36,170 bases of DNA, taken from contig CAYXMS010000012.1 of NCBI GenBank assembly GCA_964466185.1, positions 1 through 36,170 of the forward strand, read 5' to 3'. Position 1 is the stretch's first letter, and every line of letters starts with the position of its first letter. Positions 16,810-25,009 of this stretch are shown here, piece by piece. The DNA comes from CAZTYI01 sp964466185. GTDB taxonomy: Bacteria; Chlamydiota; Chlamydiia; Chlamydiales; SM23-39. Both the position numbers and the translations under genes were made by a program. The notes under the pieces were generated by a model, which saw only the letters and a list, made by a program, of their open reading frames with translations, ran no database searches and was not told the DNA's origin.

Positions 16810-17466
16810 TTATCTAGAAGGTATTTTTAACTCCTGGCCAATCATAATCAGATCTTCATCCAAATGATTGATCTTTTTTAAATTATTAATACTGACGTTA
16901 TATTGTTTAGCTATTTTCTCCAAAGATTCGCCTTTTGAAACCCGATGCACAGAACCTCCGTTATTTTCTTCTTTTAAAGTTACTGCCAGCTCTTCCAAAG
17001 TACCTTTAATTTTTTTGATTTCTTCTAATTGCAGGCTTTGGCCGACCAGGGTTTTTTCCAATTCGCCGATCTTACTTTGATATTGCTGCAAAGCCAAACT
17101 TGTTTTCTCTGCGTGTTTAAACAAATCTTTCACTGCAGCTACAGCTTCCTGCGCTCGTTTTTCCGTATTTTGATTTTTCTTTTCCATTTCTTTTAAACTG
17201 GCAATTAAAACATCAATTTTTTCCTGATATTCTTTTTGAAATTTTTCTTTCAACTGAGCAAAAGATCCTTGCTGGCCATCTAATTTGCTCTCTAGGATCT
17301 GGAATTCTGTTTTATAGCAGTTTAAATCATGCTGGAAATCATCGACTTTAGTCTGCATTTCATGCAAGGTCAGCTCTGCCTGATGTCTTTCATCTTCCGA
17401 AGTTGATTTAATCGGAGAGCAGCCATATAAAACTAAAAACAAAGCTAACATCAAAAAGCTGCGCAT
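16810..17466 (-). CDS. LysM-domain lipoprotein with coiled coil
   Basis: A lipoprotein signal (MRSFLMLALFLVLYGC, lipobox LVLYGC with Cys16) is followed by a long coiled coil (about residues 25-160). A C-terminal LysM domain comes last (VHRVSKGESLEKIAKQYNVS through LIMIGQELKIPS). LysM binds peptidoglycan glycan, so the protein can bridge the outer membrane and the wall. Its place right after pal matches the chlamydial CT600-CT601 order as I recall. The coiled coil may trimerise as in CpoB/YbgF, which is usually at this position of tol operons, but there is no TPR domain. Confidence 0.88.
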   Translation of the reverse strand: MRSFLMLALFLVLYGCSPIKSTSEDERHQAELTLHEMQTKVDDFQHDLNCYKTEFQILESKLDGQQGSFAQLKEKFQKEYQEKIDVLIASLKEMEKKNQNTEKRAQEAVAAVKDLFKHAEKTSLALQQYQSKIGELEKTLVGQSLQLEEIKKIKGTLEELAVTLKEENNGGSVHRVSKGESLEKIAKQYNVSINNLKKINHLDEDLIMIGQELKIPSR

Positions 17467-17545
17467 ACAGCCATCCTTTTAATTATATTTTTTGTTTTAC
17501 AACTTTTAACTTTTCTGTAACGGCTCTTGCCAACAAAACAGCTGC

Positions 17546-18220
17546 TTATTTTGTATACAACTTAAATTCACAGCGGCGGTTTTGCGCCCAAGCCTCCCTG
17601 CTATGTTCCAAACGCCAAGGCTTTTCCTTGCCGTATGAGATCGGATACAACTGGCCGGCTTTGACTCCCTGTTTAATCAAAAGCACCCTAACCTGATTGG
17701 CCCTGCGGGAACCTAAAGCCATGTTATATGCAGCAGGAGCTCTTTCATCGCAATGCCCTTCAATACAAATATGGCAATTAGGATGATTTTTTAAATAAGC
17801 AGATACTTTTTGGATAGTTCTCAGATCCTCTCGGCTTCTGACAATATGGTCATCAGTGGCAAAATACAGTCTTTGAAAAACAGAGCTTTCCTTTCTATTA
17901 GGCATTCTAAAAGCCGATAAACTAGGAAGCGCAGAGCCTTTTTCTCCCGGCAAGAATTTAGGCTGGGCAATAGCAAAATCGCCTCTTCCCTGAAATTTTA
18001 AATCAGCCTCGTTCAAGCTAATAAATTCATCTTCTTGATTATCTGTTTCATCCTCACACACAGCTTTGGTCTCGTCATATTGGCCAAAAAGAGCTGCTAT
18101 GCTTCTATTTAAATAACTGCCTGCTGTTTTTACATCTTCCCAAGTCTGATTGCTGTTACGCTGACAGGAAGTAAAAGAAATTAATAAAATACAGCTGAAA
18201 AAGATTTTAAACGCTTTCAT
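17546..18220 (-). CDS. pal: Peptidoglycan-associated lipoprotein Pal
   Basis: I start at ATG 18220, which begins the lipoprotein signal MKAFKIFFSCILLISFTSC (Cys19). An upstream in-frame ATG at 18241 would add seven residues before it. The C-terminal OmpA-like domain shows LYFATDDHIV, HPNCHICIEGHCDERAPAAY and LGSRRANQVRVLLIKQGV followed by SYGKEKPW. These are the residues that bind meso-diaminopimelate in Pal. It anchors the outer membrane to peptidoglycan and is cycled by TolB. It lies 35 bases after tolB. Confidence 0.95.
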   Translation of the reverse strand: MKAFKIFFSCILLISFTSCQRNSNQTWEDVKTAGSYLNRSIAALFGQYDETKAVCEDETDNQEDEFISLNEADLKFQGRGDFAIAQPKFLPGEKGSALPSLSAFRMPNRKESSVFQRLYFATDDHIVRSREDLRTIQKVSAYLKNHPNCHICIEGHCDERAPAAYNMALGSRRANQVRVLLIKQGVKAGQLYPISYGKEKPWRLEHSREAWAQNRRCEFKLYTK

Positions 18221-18255
18221 AAAAACCCTATTTTTTAGCATTTTTCTCGCAGTTT

Positions 18256-19566
18256 CTAATTTTGCTCAAAAACTGCAAACCGCTTGCGGCCGCTGCCGTC
18301 AGATATTTTCTGCGGTTTTTTTGTCTTTACATCTATAATATATAGTTCGGCTTCTTCTTTGTCTTCAGTATTATAAATAACGTGCAAATTATCCAAAGCA
18401 AAATTGGGATTTTCCTTATTTTTCTTATCAAAAGTCAGCTGCTGTTCTTCTTTAGTTTCAAAATCATAAAGCCAAATTTGGCGAATTCCGTCTGTTCGGG
18501 AGCTATAAGCTATTTTTTTGCCGTCCGAAGACCAGCAGGGGCTGACATTACCCCGATTTTTAATGGTAATTAAATTAGCTTTAGGACGCTTTCTACTTTT
18601 TAAAGCATCTGTTAAATCTATCCAATAAATTCTAGGAGTACCGTCTTTATCAGAAACGAAAGCCAATTTTTTACTGTCGGGAGAAAACGTAGAAGAGGCC
18701 TGCGTAGCCCGTGGAAAAGAAAATAATTGGATCGGTTTTTGAAAAGTAAACAGTCTATTTAACGGCTGTAAAAAAAGATCAGGCCGGCCTGCTGCATCGG
18801 AAATAAAAGCCAGCTGTTTTCTTTGTCTGTCCAAAGCCGGCAGCAGCTGGTTACCTCTTAAAGAAATTAAGGGTTGTGTATTTTTCGGATTATCTAAAGA
18901 TGCGGTATAAATTTTAGGGAATCCCGACTTATAAGAAACATACAAAAAAGTATTGGCAGACAAAAACAAAGGGTGTACGCAATAGCTATTTTCAAAAGTA
19001 ACCCTGCGGGCATTCTGCCCGTCCCAATCAGCAATCCAAATTTCAGAGAGCCACTCTTTTTCATTTTTCTTCGTCCTAACAGAATATAAAATGCGGTTTT
19101 CAAACACGCTCTTTCTGCCTGTGGCTTTTTGCATAAAATCATTGGCCAGATGATGCACTTTTCGGCGGTCTATAGCTAAAGAACCGGTTAGATTGACTTT
19201 GACTGTTTTTTTCACAGCCTGTCTTTGTAAGAGATCGTGATAAAAATTCCAAAATTCCAAATACAAGTCTGTTTTTTCAGCAATAGGCAAAACAGCAAAA
19301 GAAATTTGTTTCCATTTATTTTCAGTTTTTTCAGATTGCATCTGCAGCTGTTTTTGAGAAGACAAATCAAAATAGCCGGAATTTTTTAAGTCAAATTTTA
19401 AAACACGGATCAGCTGAGTCAAATAATCTTTTTTAAAAACAGCCGCTTTTAATTTAACATCACACAGAAAAAGCCTAGACCCACTTTCCTGAGTTCCCAA
19501 TTTAACTTCATATTCTTGTGCAGACAGCAAAGAAATAGAACATAAAAAAACAAATAACCAACGCAT
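18256..19566 (-). CDS. tolB: Tol-Pal system periplasmic beta-propeller TolB
   Basis: The 436-residue protein has a signal peptide (MRWLFVFLCSISLLSAQEYE), an N-terminal alpha/beta domain and a six-bladed propeller of WD40-like PD40 repeats. Example blades are ASSTFSPDSKKLAFVSDKDG, VSPCWSSDGKKIAYSSRTDG and ENPNFALDNLHVIYNTEDK. TolB shuttles between Pal and the TolQRA motor. Its ATG overlaps the TolA-like stop codon (TAATG), so the two are translationally coupled. Confidence 0.94.
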   Translation of the reverse strand: MRWLFVFLCSISLLSAQEYEVKLGTQESGSRLFLCDVKLKAAVFKKDYLTQLIRVLKFDLKNSGYFDLSSQKQLQMQSEKTENKWKQISFAVLPIAEKTDLYLEFWNFYHDLLQRQAVKKTVKVNLTGSLAIDRRKVHHLANDFMQKATGRKSVFENRILYSVRTKKNEKEWLSEIWIADWDGQNARRVTFENSYCVHPLFLSANTFLYVSYKSGFPKIYTASLDNPKNTQPLISLRGNQLLPALDRQRKQLAFISDAAGRPDLFLQPLNRLFTFQKPIQLFSFPRATQASSTFSPDSKKLAFVSDKDGTPRIYWIDLTDALKSRKRPKANLITIKNRGNVSPCWSSDGKKIAYSSRTDGIRQIWLYDFETKEEQQLTFDKKNKENPNFALDNLHVIYNTEDKEEAELYIIDVKTKKPQKISDGSGRKRFAVFEQN

Positions 19567-20606
19567 TACTTTTTTTCCTCGCTTAGAAAAGTAATGATAA
19601 AACTTTTTTCTTTTTTCAAATAGTCTTTTAAAAAATCCAGATTTAAAAGAATCAGGGTATTTTGTAAATAAGTTTGATTTTCCAAATTTTCAGATTCTAG
19701 AATTTGCACCTCTTGGACCTTGGCCAGAGAACTTAGCTGCAATTTTAATTTAACTCTGCCTTTTTGCGGCAAAAACAGATTTTCCTTAAAAAAATTAACC
19801 AGCAAAGCAGCAAATTCTTCCTGTTCTAAATCTGAAAAACCTTCTGTTTCTTCTAAAGAAAACTGAAAAATCCGATTATTTTCCAAAACAGGAACTGACA
19901 GGTTATTGTTTTTCTGTGCTAAATTGGATTTGGTTCGGCTGCCTGCAAAAGCCTGCTCTCTGGCGGTATTGCTTTTACCTTTTAAATTTTCAGTTTTTTC
20001 TAAAAAAGACAGGCTTTTTTTTAAAAGCTCTCGTTTTTTTTGTGTTTGTAAAAAATCTTTTTCTTGCCGCCTGGGTGCTTTTGAACGATTAACCGATCTT
20101 TTATTCACAGAACGTTTTTTTTGATTACCATTTTTTGGATGGGAGACTATTTTTTTCAAAACCCTTTGAGAAGTTTTTTTTTCCGCATCAGAACTTTTCT
20201 TTTGATTTAAGACCCTGTCTTTTTCAACTAGGCTTTTCAAGTTTTCTTTTTCTTTTTTTTCAGCCCATTCTTTATTTTTTTTAATCTTAGAAAAATTTTC
20301 TAATTTGCCTTTTAAAAAGTTTTCCCTTTTTTCTTCCCACTTATTCTCTTTTGAAGTTTCCACCGCAGGCTTTTTCTGAGCTGCTATGTGTTGCAGAGGC
20401 TGAACAGCTTTCGGCTGGGAAGAAACAACCGGCCTGCTTTTTGGACTGCGAGCGACAAAATGATTAACTGCCAATTTGGGTTTTAAAACATTTTCCTGCT
20501 TTATTTTTTTGAATTGCAAAAACAAGATCAAACCTAAATGAGCAATTAAAACCCACATGGCTATCTTTTTATATGAAGGCATTTTTTTCTCTTGATCCCA
20601 CAGCAT
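19566..20606 (-). CDS. TolA/TonB-like energy-transducing membrane protein
   Basis: The 346-residue protein has one N-terminal membrane segment (IAMWVLIAHLGLILFLQFKK, about residues 15-34). A very basic, K/E/R-rich helical middle runs to about residue 240. A small C-terminal domain holds KGRVKLKLQLSSLAKVQEVQ and LQNTLILLNLDFLKDYLK. This three-part plan and the position between tolR and tolB identify it as the TolA counterpart, which chlamydiae carry as a poorly conserved gene (CT598 as I recall). It should span the periplasm and transmit force from TolQR. Sequence similarity to proteobacterial TolA is not evident by eye. Confidence 0.85.
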   Translation of the reverse strand: MLWDQEKKMPSYKKIAMWVLIAHLGLILFLQFKKIKQENVLKPKLAVNHFVARSPKSRPVVSSQPKAVQPLQHIAAQKKPAVETSKENKWEEKRENFLKGKLENFSKIKKNKEWAEKKEKENLKSLVEKDRVLNQKKSSDAEKKTSQRVLKKIVSHPKNGNQKKRSVNKRSVNRSKAPRRQEKDFLQTQKKRELLKKSLSFLEKTENLKGKSNTAREQAFAGSRTKSNLAQKNNNLSVPVLENNRIFQFSLEETEGFSDLEQEEFAALLVNFFKENLFLPQKGRVKLKLQLSSLAKVQEVQILESENLENQTYLQNTLILLNLDFLKDYLKKEKSFIITFLSEEKK

Positions 20607-20609
20607 AAA

Positions 20610-21029
20610 TCAATCTGCTTTTAAAATTACGTCCAATCCCAAAAAGCCTGCTTCTTCTACCATATTTTTTATTTTTTGATAGGTCCCGAAAAAGCTTTTT
20701 TGATCCTGAAAAAGCTGCGGCTTTTCATCTGGATATTTTTTTTTCATGGAAAACAGCTCTTTTTTTAAAGCTTCTTCAGTTACTATTTTAGAATTTAACT
20801 TAATCAAATTGTTTTCCATCACATGAATATTAATCAGGCTTTTCTGCATACAGCTTGGATCTATCTGCTGAACAGGTCCTTGGGCTAAAGAAACTCGGTC
20901 AATCTCAATTAAGGGAGCGATCAAAACAAAAGAAATCAAAACCACTAAAACTACATCAATCAAGGGAGTTAAATTTAAAAAAGAATCTTCCAGGCTCTCT
21001 TCCGAATAAAATTTTTTCCTTTTGCCCAT
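20610..21029 (-). CDS. tolR: ExbD/TolR-family protein
   Basis: The 139-residue protein carries the diagnostic segment NLTPLIDVVLVVLISFVLIA, with the proton-translocating Asp25 in the single membrane helix. A periplasmic domain follows (LINIHVMENNLIKLNSKIVT ... FLGLDVILKAD). With TolQ it forms the proton-driven motor for the TolA-like protein. It is followed four bases later by the tolA-like ATG. The region between it and tolQ carries an omega-RNA relic. Confidence 0.93.
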   Translation of the reverse strand: MGKRKKFYSEESLEDSFLNLTPLIDVVLVVLISFVLIAPLIEIDRVSLAQGPVQQIDPSCMQKSLINIHVMENNLIKLNSKIVTEEALKKELFSMKKKYPDEKPQLFQDQKSFFGTYQKIKNMVEEAGFLGLDVILKAD

Positions 21030-21080
21030 AAAAAATTTCTAAGGTATTTTTTTTATTTTTTATTAAAGTTTTTTATCATC

Positions 21081-21200
21081 AGGTATGTATGTATCTCTTC
21101 CAACTAACTTCTGCATAAAGTTTCCTCTTCGCCCTCTAATCAGCCAGTTTCCCTTGTTCCTCACGGCTCAAGCCTTTCCCTTTAAGAAGGGGTGGTTGAC
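21081..21200 (-). ncRNA. Truncated omega-RNA (HEARO) 5' part, copy D, inserted at the tolQ 3' end
   Basis: On the minus strand from 21200: GTCAACCACCCCTTCTTAAAGG, AAAGGCTTGAGCCGTGAGG, GGAAACTGGCTGATTAGAGGG, GAGGAAACTTTATGC and AGTTAGTTGGAAGAGATACA followed by TACATACCT. These match copies E and F almost base for base, then similarity stops at about 21081. The first 65 bases are translated as the C-terminus of tolQ. The rest fills most of the tolQ-tolR spacer. Confidence 0.8.
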
Positions 21201-21930
21201 TTTTTTCTTCCCTACTTTCTACTCTTCTATATTGAAGCTCCAGATGGGCTAAAATCCGATGCGAAAAATAGTGCATGTCTTTAGTAAATTCCCGTACTAA
21301 ATTTTTCAAATAATTGTAAGCAACCAGTGCTGGTATGGCTACTACCAAGCCAATTACCGTAGTGGCCAGAGCCATCGAAAGGCCTGCTAACACAGCCGCA
21401 TTAGACGAGGCAAAAGCATGGCTTTTCAGACTTGTAAAAGTAATTAGAATCCCCCACACCGTGCCCAAAAGCCCTAAAAAAGGCGCTAAAGTTATAGCTG
21501 TGGACAACACAAACAAATGTTTTTCCAAAACTTTGATCTGACAGGCGATTGTCGCTTCCGCCTGTGATTCAATCAGATCCATATCAGCATTAGACAAATA
21601 AGCATCTTTAGAATTTTTAGCAAAAAAGCTGTTTTTCTTTAAAAGCGCCAAAGCTTTATCTTTGACGACTTCAAAAATTTTAGCATAAGGGTTGAAAAAA
21701 ACAGCATAATGCTCGGTTTTTAATTTAAAAAAATTTTCCTTTTGGGTTTCAAAAGCTTTTTCAAACTGAAAAGCTTCTTTTTTTGCTTTGGCTGCCAGTC
21801 TCATCTTATAAACCATTACCACCCAAGAAAGAACAGAAAGCACAAACAGCAAAATAAAAATGGTTTTGCCAAATAAATCAGCTTGATAATAAGCTTCTAA
21901 CACAGAAATTTTTAAAAGAAAAACCGGCAT
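21136..21930 (-). CDS. tolQ: ExbB/TolQ-family proton channel protein with element-derived C-terminus
   Basis: The 264-residue protein has an N-terminal membrane helix (TIFILLFVLSVLSWVVMVYK) and the conserved double-helix region: LSTAITLAPFLGLLGTVWGI and VLAGLSMALATTVIGLVVAI followed by PALVAYNYL. It forms the pentameric stator channel with TolR. The native-looking part ends at about LELQYRRVESREEK. The last 22 residues (SQPPLLKGKGLSREEQGKLA plus D, beginning at the preceding K) and the TAG stop are encoded by the 5' end of an omega-RNA relic. The normal C-terminus was therefore probably replaced. The cytoplasmic tail is not part of the channel, so function is likely kept. Confidence 0.92.
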   Translation of the reverse strand: MPVFLLKISVLEAYYQADLFGKTIFILLFVLSVLSWVVMVYKMRLAAKAKKEAFQFEKAFETQKENFFKLKTEHYAVFFNPYAKIFEVVKDKALALLKKNSFFAKNSKDAYLSNADMDLIESQAEATIACQIKVLEKHLFVLSTAITLAPFLGLLGTVWGILITFTSLKSHAFASSNAAVLAGLSMALATTVIGLVVAIPALVAYNYLKNLVREFTKDMHYFSHRILAHLELQYRRVESREEKSQPPLLKGKGLSREEQGKLAD

Positions 21931-21982
21931 AAAAACAGGCCTTTTTTAGAAATTAAAAAGTATTTTTTATTATTTTTTATAT

Positions 21983-21990
21983 ATTATAAT
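21983..21990. promoter_or_regulatory. Overlapping divergent -10 boxes between tolQ and tatD
   Basis: ATTATAAT contains TATAAT on the + strand (21985-21990) and on the minus strand (21983-21988). The site lies 53 bases upstream of the tolQ start and 50 upstream of the tatD start, as expected for back-to-back promoters. The -35 regions are not clear (a TTGTTT lies 20 bases upstream of the minus-strand box), so this is a candidate only. Confidence 0.4.
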
Positions 21991-22040
21991 AGTAGTTGCT
22001 GATTAATAAAACAATATTATACCACCTAAGATATTTACTT

Positions 22041-22826
22041 ATGTTTGAACTGTTCGATTCCCATGCCCACCTAACAGATCCCGGTTTATATCAAGATCTG
22101 GACCTGATCATGCAAAGAGCTGTAAAAACTAAAGTCAACAAAATCATTAACGTCTGTACAGATACAGCCTCTTTAGCAAAAGCGCTTGCAGCCCGTAAAA
22201 AATATCCTCAAATTTATTTAGCAGCGGCTGCAACTCCCCATGATGTAGACAAATGGGGAGACCATTTTTTGAAACAAGTAGAAAAAGCAGCTGAAAACAA
22301 CTATCTCACCGCAATCGGCGAAACCGGCCTGGACTATTATTATCAGCATAGCCAAAAAGAAACTCAAAAAAAACATCTTTTGAACTATGCCGCCCTGGCC
22401 CAAAAGCATAATCTGCCTTTAATTTTTCATGTAAGAGATGCTTTTTCAGATTTTTTTAAGCTGCTGGAAAATTTCTCTTTAAAAGGCGTTATGCACTGTT
22501 TTACAGGCAGTTTAGAAGACGCTGAAAAAGCATTAGAAAAAGGGTTCTTGATCTCTTTTAGCGGCATTATCACTTTTAAAAAAAGTCACGAGCTGCAAAC
22601 AATAGCGGCTCAAATACCTTTAGAAAAAATCCTGATCGAAACAGATGCTCCCTATTTAGCGCCGCAAAGCAAAAGAGGAAAAAAAAATGAACCTGCTTTT
22701 CTTCTGGAAACAGCGCAAAAGATAGCTGAAATTAAAAACCTCTCTCTAGAAGAAGTGGCTTATCAGACAACGCAAAACGCAACTATTTTTTTTAAGCTTC
22801 CGCATTATGAATCCGAAAAATTTTAA
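22041..22826 (+). CDS. tatD: TatD-family metal-dependent DNase/hydrolase
   Basis: I start at ATG 22041 because it directly precedes the catalytic MFELFDSHAHLTDP (H8, H10); the longer frame from 21996 adds an unsupported extension. The TIM-barrel metal ligands are visible: E in LTAIGETGLDYYYQ, H in LPLIFHVRD, H in GVMHCFTGS, and D in ILIETDAPYLAPQSKRGKKN. Family members are 3'-5' exonucleases or D-aminoacyl-type hydrolases in DNA repair and quality control. Its placement divergent from the tol operon matches chlamydial CT594-CT596 as I recall. The end overlaps the convergent gspH-like gene by four bases. Confidence 0.93.
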   Translation: MFELFDSHAHLTDPGLYQDLDLIMQRAVKTKVNKIINVCTDTASLAKALAARKKYPQIYLAAAATPHDVDKWGDHFLKQVEKAAENNYLTAIGETGLDYYYQHSQKETQKKHLLNYAALAQKHNLPLIFHVRDAFSDFFKLLENFSLKGVMHCFTGSLEDAEKALEKGFLISFSGIITFKKSHELQTIAAQIPLEKILIETDAPYLAPQSKRGKKNEPAFLLETAQKIAEIKNLSLEEVAYQTTQNATIFFKLPHYESEKF

Positions 22827-23275
22827 GAATTGGATTTAAACAATCTTATTTCATGATAATTGGAAAAATCTTTATTTTTTGAGACTCTGATTTTTCCCGG
22901 GGGATAAAAATCGCCATGTGGAGTACAAAATAATTTGACTTGTTTTTTTGCTATTTGATTTTGATCGATAAAAACAAAATAAAAGTCAGAGAAATTATGG
23001 CTCTGTTTTATATTTTCTTTTTCTTGCAGCGGATAGATTTGTAAAAACAATTTATTTTCATTTTCCTGGGCTTGTAAATCCAGCACAAAATCTCTTTGGT
23101 TAAAAAGAGCTAAATGTTGGGCCATGGCAATTTTTACGTTCAATTTTTCAATATTTTTAAAAAAAGAAAAATTGTTCCGTCGGCTATAAAAACGAGCGCC
23201 TATCAATCCCCCGGCTATGGACAGTACTAAGATGACAATTAAAATTTCCAATACAGTAATTTGTTTTTTTCTCAT
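22823..23275 (-). CDS. Type II secretion pseudopilin-like protein (GspH position)
   Basis: The 150-residue protein begins MRKKQITVLEILIVILVLSI, a prepilin-type N-terminus with Glu at +5 after a putative Q/I cleavage point. Gln instead of Gly at -1 is unusual for the prepilin peptidase. The rest is a small globular domain (NVKIAMAQHLALFNQRDFVL...CTPHGDFYPPGKIRV) like the GspH/FimT class. The gene starts 13 bases after gspG and is last in the operon, overlapping tatD on the other strand. It could equally be a GspI/J-like minor pseudopilin. Confidence 0.75.
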   Translation of the reverse strand: MRKKQITVLEILIVILVLSIAGGLIGARFYSRRNNFSFFKNIEKLNVKIAMAQHLALFNQRDFVLDLQAQENENKLFLQIYPLQEKENIKQSHNFSDFYFVFIDQNQIAKKQVKLFCTPHGDFYPPGKIRVSKNKDFSNYHEIRLFKSNS

Positions 23276-23288
23276 CTTTTTGATTACT

Positions 23289-23678
23289 TTATTGAGAAAC
23301 TATCTTTTTCAAAGCCTCTTGTTTTGCTTTATATCTTTTTAAATTTTCAGAAAAAACTACAAACTTGCCATTTTTATAATCAAGTTTCATCTCTTCTCCC
23401 CAGCCATCTAGGATAATTCTATCAGGATTTTTGATCAGCTGAGATGCTTGTAAATAGGTAAGCGAATTATTTATAACAGTTTGGGGAGTTACATTCTCTT
23501 CGCTGCAAATTAATTCAAAAGCATCGATAATCTGCTTTTGAGCCTGTTCGGTTTTAAAGGCTTTACCTTTTTCCAAAGCGCCTTTTAAATTATAAGACAG
23601 TACGCCTCCGATAACTGCGATCAAAGAAATAACGATCATGATTTCAATCAGGGTTATTGCCTTTTTCTTTTTTTTCAT
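23289..23678 (-). CDS. gspG: Type II secretion major pseudopilin GspG-like
   Basis: The 129-residue protein starts MKKKKKAITLIEIMIVISLI, with a basic leader, the cleavage point A/ITLIE and Glu at +5, then the hydrophobic helix. The body has GALEKGKAFKTEQAQKQIID and later PDRIILDGWGEEMKLDYKNG, where DxWG resembles the GspG loop DPWGNPY. Ala replaces Gly at -1. It polymerises the pseudopilus that pushes substrates through the secretin. The 137-base gap to gspF upstream contains no gene and may hold its own promoter; CTTGCTCTCC-type sequence (AAGGAGAGCAAG on the coding strand) is a good ribosome binding site. Confidence 0.87.
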   Translation of the reverse strand: MKKKKKAITLIEIMIVISLIAVIGGVLSYNLKGALEKGKAFKTEQAQKQIIDAFELICSEENVTPQTVINNSLTYLQASQLIKNPDRIILDGWGEEMKLDYKNGKFVVFSENLKRYKAKQEALKKIVSQ

Positions 23679-23815
23679 CTTGCTCTCCTTCCGCTGATTT
23701 TTAAACTATTTTAAGCTTTAAACTCTTATATTGCTTATTTTTAAGTTCTATTTTTTAACTTGTCTATTTCAAAACAAAGCATTTTACTTTAAAAGATTTT
23801 CAATTACCAACTATT

Positions 23816-25006
23816 TTAATTGATAAAAGCTCCTATATCGGTCAAAGGTATTAACACGGACAAGACAACCAGACCGACCAAAACTCCCAGCAAAAGCAAA
23901 AGCATCGGCCCTAAAAAGGTGTTTATCTTCTGAATTTTTTTGGCCAGTTCATCTTCCATAATTTCTGCTGTTTTACCAATCATAGCCGGCATATCTGCCG
24001 ATTCTTCAGCCAGCTGCATCATTCTTTGCATCAAAACAGGAATGGTTGTACTGCCGGCAAAAGCCTCAGACAGTCTTTTTCCTTGCATCACTGCTTCTTC
24101 AGCTTTTTCAATTTCTTCTTCCAAAACTGCAAAACGGGCCACTTTTTTAGATAATTTCAATGCATCCAAATAAGAAACTCCGGAAAAGAGCAAAAGAGAC
24201 AGGGTTCTGGCAAAACGCACGAGAGCCGACTGCAGAAAAAACTCTTTTAAAAACCCTCGTTTTATCCAAAAACTGATTACTCTGGTTTTAACTAATTTAT
24301 ATCTTATTTCTTTAATAAAAAGCAGTCCGATGCCAGTTAAAAGAATAACCAGAATACTTAAACAAGCAGATTTATGCTGATTTAAAAAATAACTGAGGCT
24401 AAACATGATCTGAGTCAGGGGATGCAATCTTTTACCTTCGAACAAATCAAACAAAGAAGGCAGCACGAAAAAAAGTAAAATACTTAAAACCAGAAAACAA
24501 AAACCAAGTAAAAAAGCAGGATAAGAAAGTGCAGAAACGAGTTGTTTTTTTAATTTAAGTTCTTTATTTAGCAAAACAAACAGCTCTTGCAAGCTGCGGT
24601 CCAGATGGGAGCCTCTTTCTCCTGATTCAATCATGGAAACGTACAAAAAATCTATTTTTTCTGAAAAAGAACGGAGAGCTTCCGACAGCATTTTTCCTTT
24701 TTTGATCTCTTCGGCAAGGTGGGCAACAAAAAAAAAGTTCGCAGTTAAGCGATATTTTTCTTTTAAAAAAATCAGTGCTTCATACAAAGGCAAAGAAGCC
24801 TGCAAAAGCTTAAACAGCTCTTCAGTAAAAACGGCCAATTCTTTTTTTGTCGGGATATTTCTTTTTTTAACAGTTTGTTTGATTTCGGTTAAAAAAAGGT
24901 CTTGCTCAACAATCTGTCTTTGCGCCTCTTCCAGAGTTAAAGCTTCTATAATTCCTTTCTTTTTCAAACCCCTGCTGTCAAAAGCACTGTAGTTAAAAAA
25001 AGCCAT
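23816..25006 (-). CDS. gspF: Type II secretion inner-membrane platform protein GspF
   Basis: The 396-residue protein has two related cytoplasmic GspF domains (about residues 55-175 and 255-370) and three membrane helices: FLLGFCFLVLSILLFFVLPS, SACLSILVILLTGIGLLFIK and LGPMLLLLLGVLVGLVVLSV. The N-terminus FNYSAFDSRGLKKKGIIEA is characteristic (Y-x-A...G...G). Signature stretches SMIESGERGSHLDRSLQEL and MMQLAEESADMPAMIGKTAE are seen. It anchors GspE and the pseudopilus base. The start lies three bases after the gspE stop. Confidence 0.95.
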   Translation of the reverse strand: MAFFNYSAFDSRGLKKKGIIEALTLEEAQRQIVEQDLFLTEIKQTVKKRNIPTKKELAVFTEELFKLLQASLPLYEALIFLKEKYRLTANFFFVAHLAEEIKKGKMLSEALRSFSEKIDFLYVSMIESGERGSHLDRSLQELFVLLNKELKLKKQLVSALSYPAFLLGFCFLVLSILLFFVLPSLFDLFEGKRLHPLTQIMFSLSYFLNQHKSACLSILVILLTGIGLLFIKEIRYKLVKTRVISFWIKRGFLKEFFLQSALVRFARTLSLLLFSGVSYLDALKLSKKVARFAVLEEEIEKAEEAVMQGKRLSEAFAGSTTIPVLMQRMMQLAEESADMPAMIGKTAEIMEDELAKKIQKINTFLGPMLLLLLGVLVGLVVLSVLIPLTDIGAFIN

Positions 25007-25009
25007 GTT

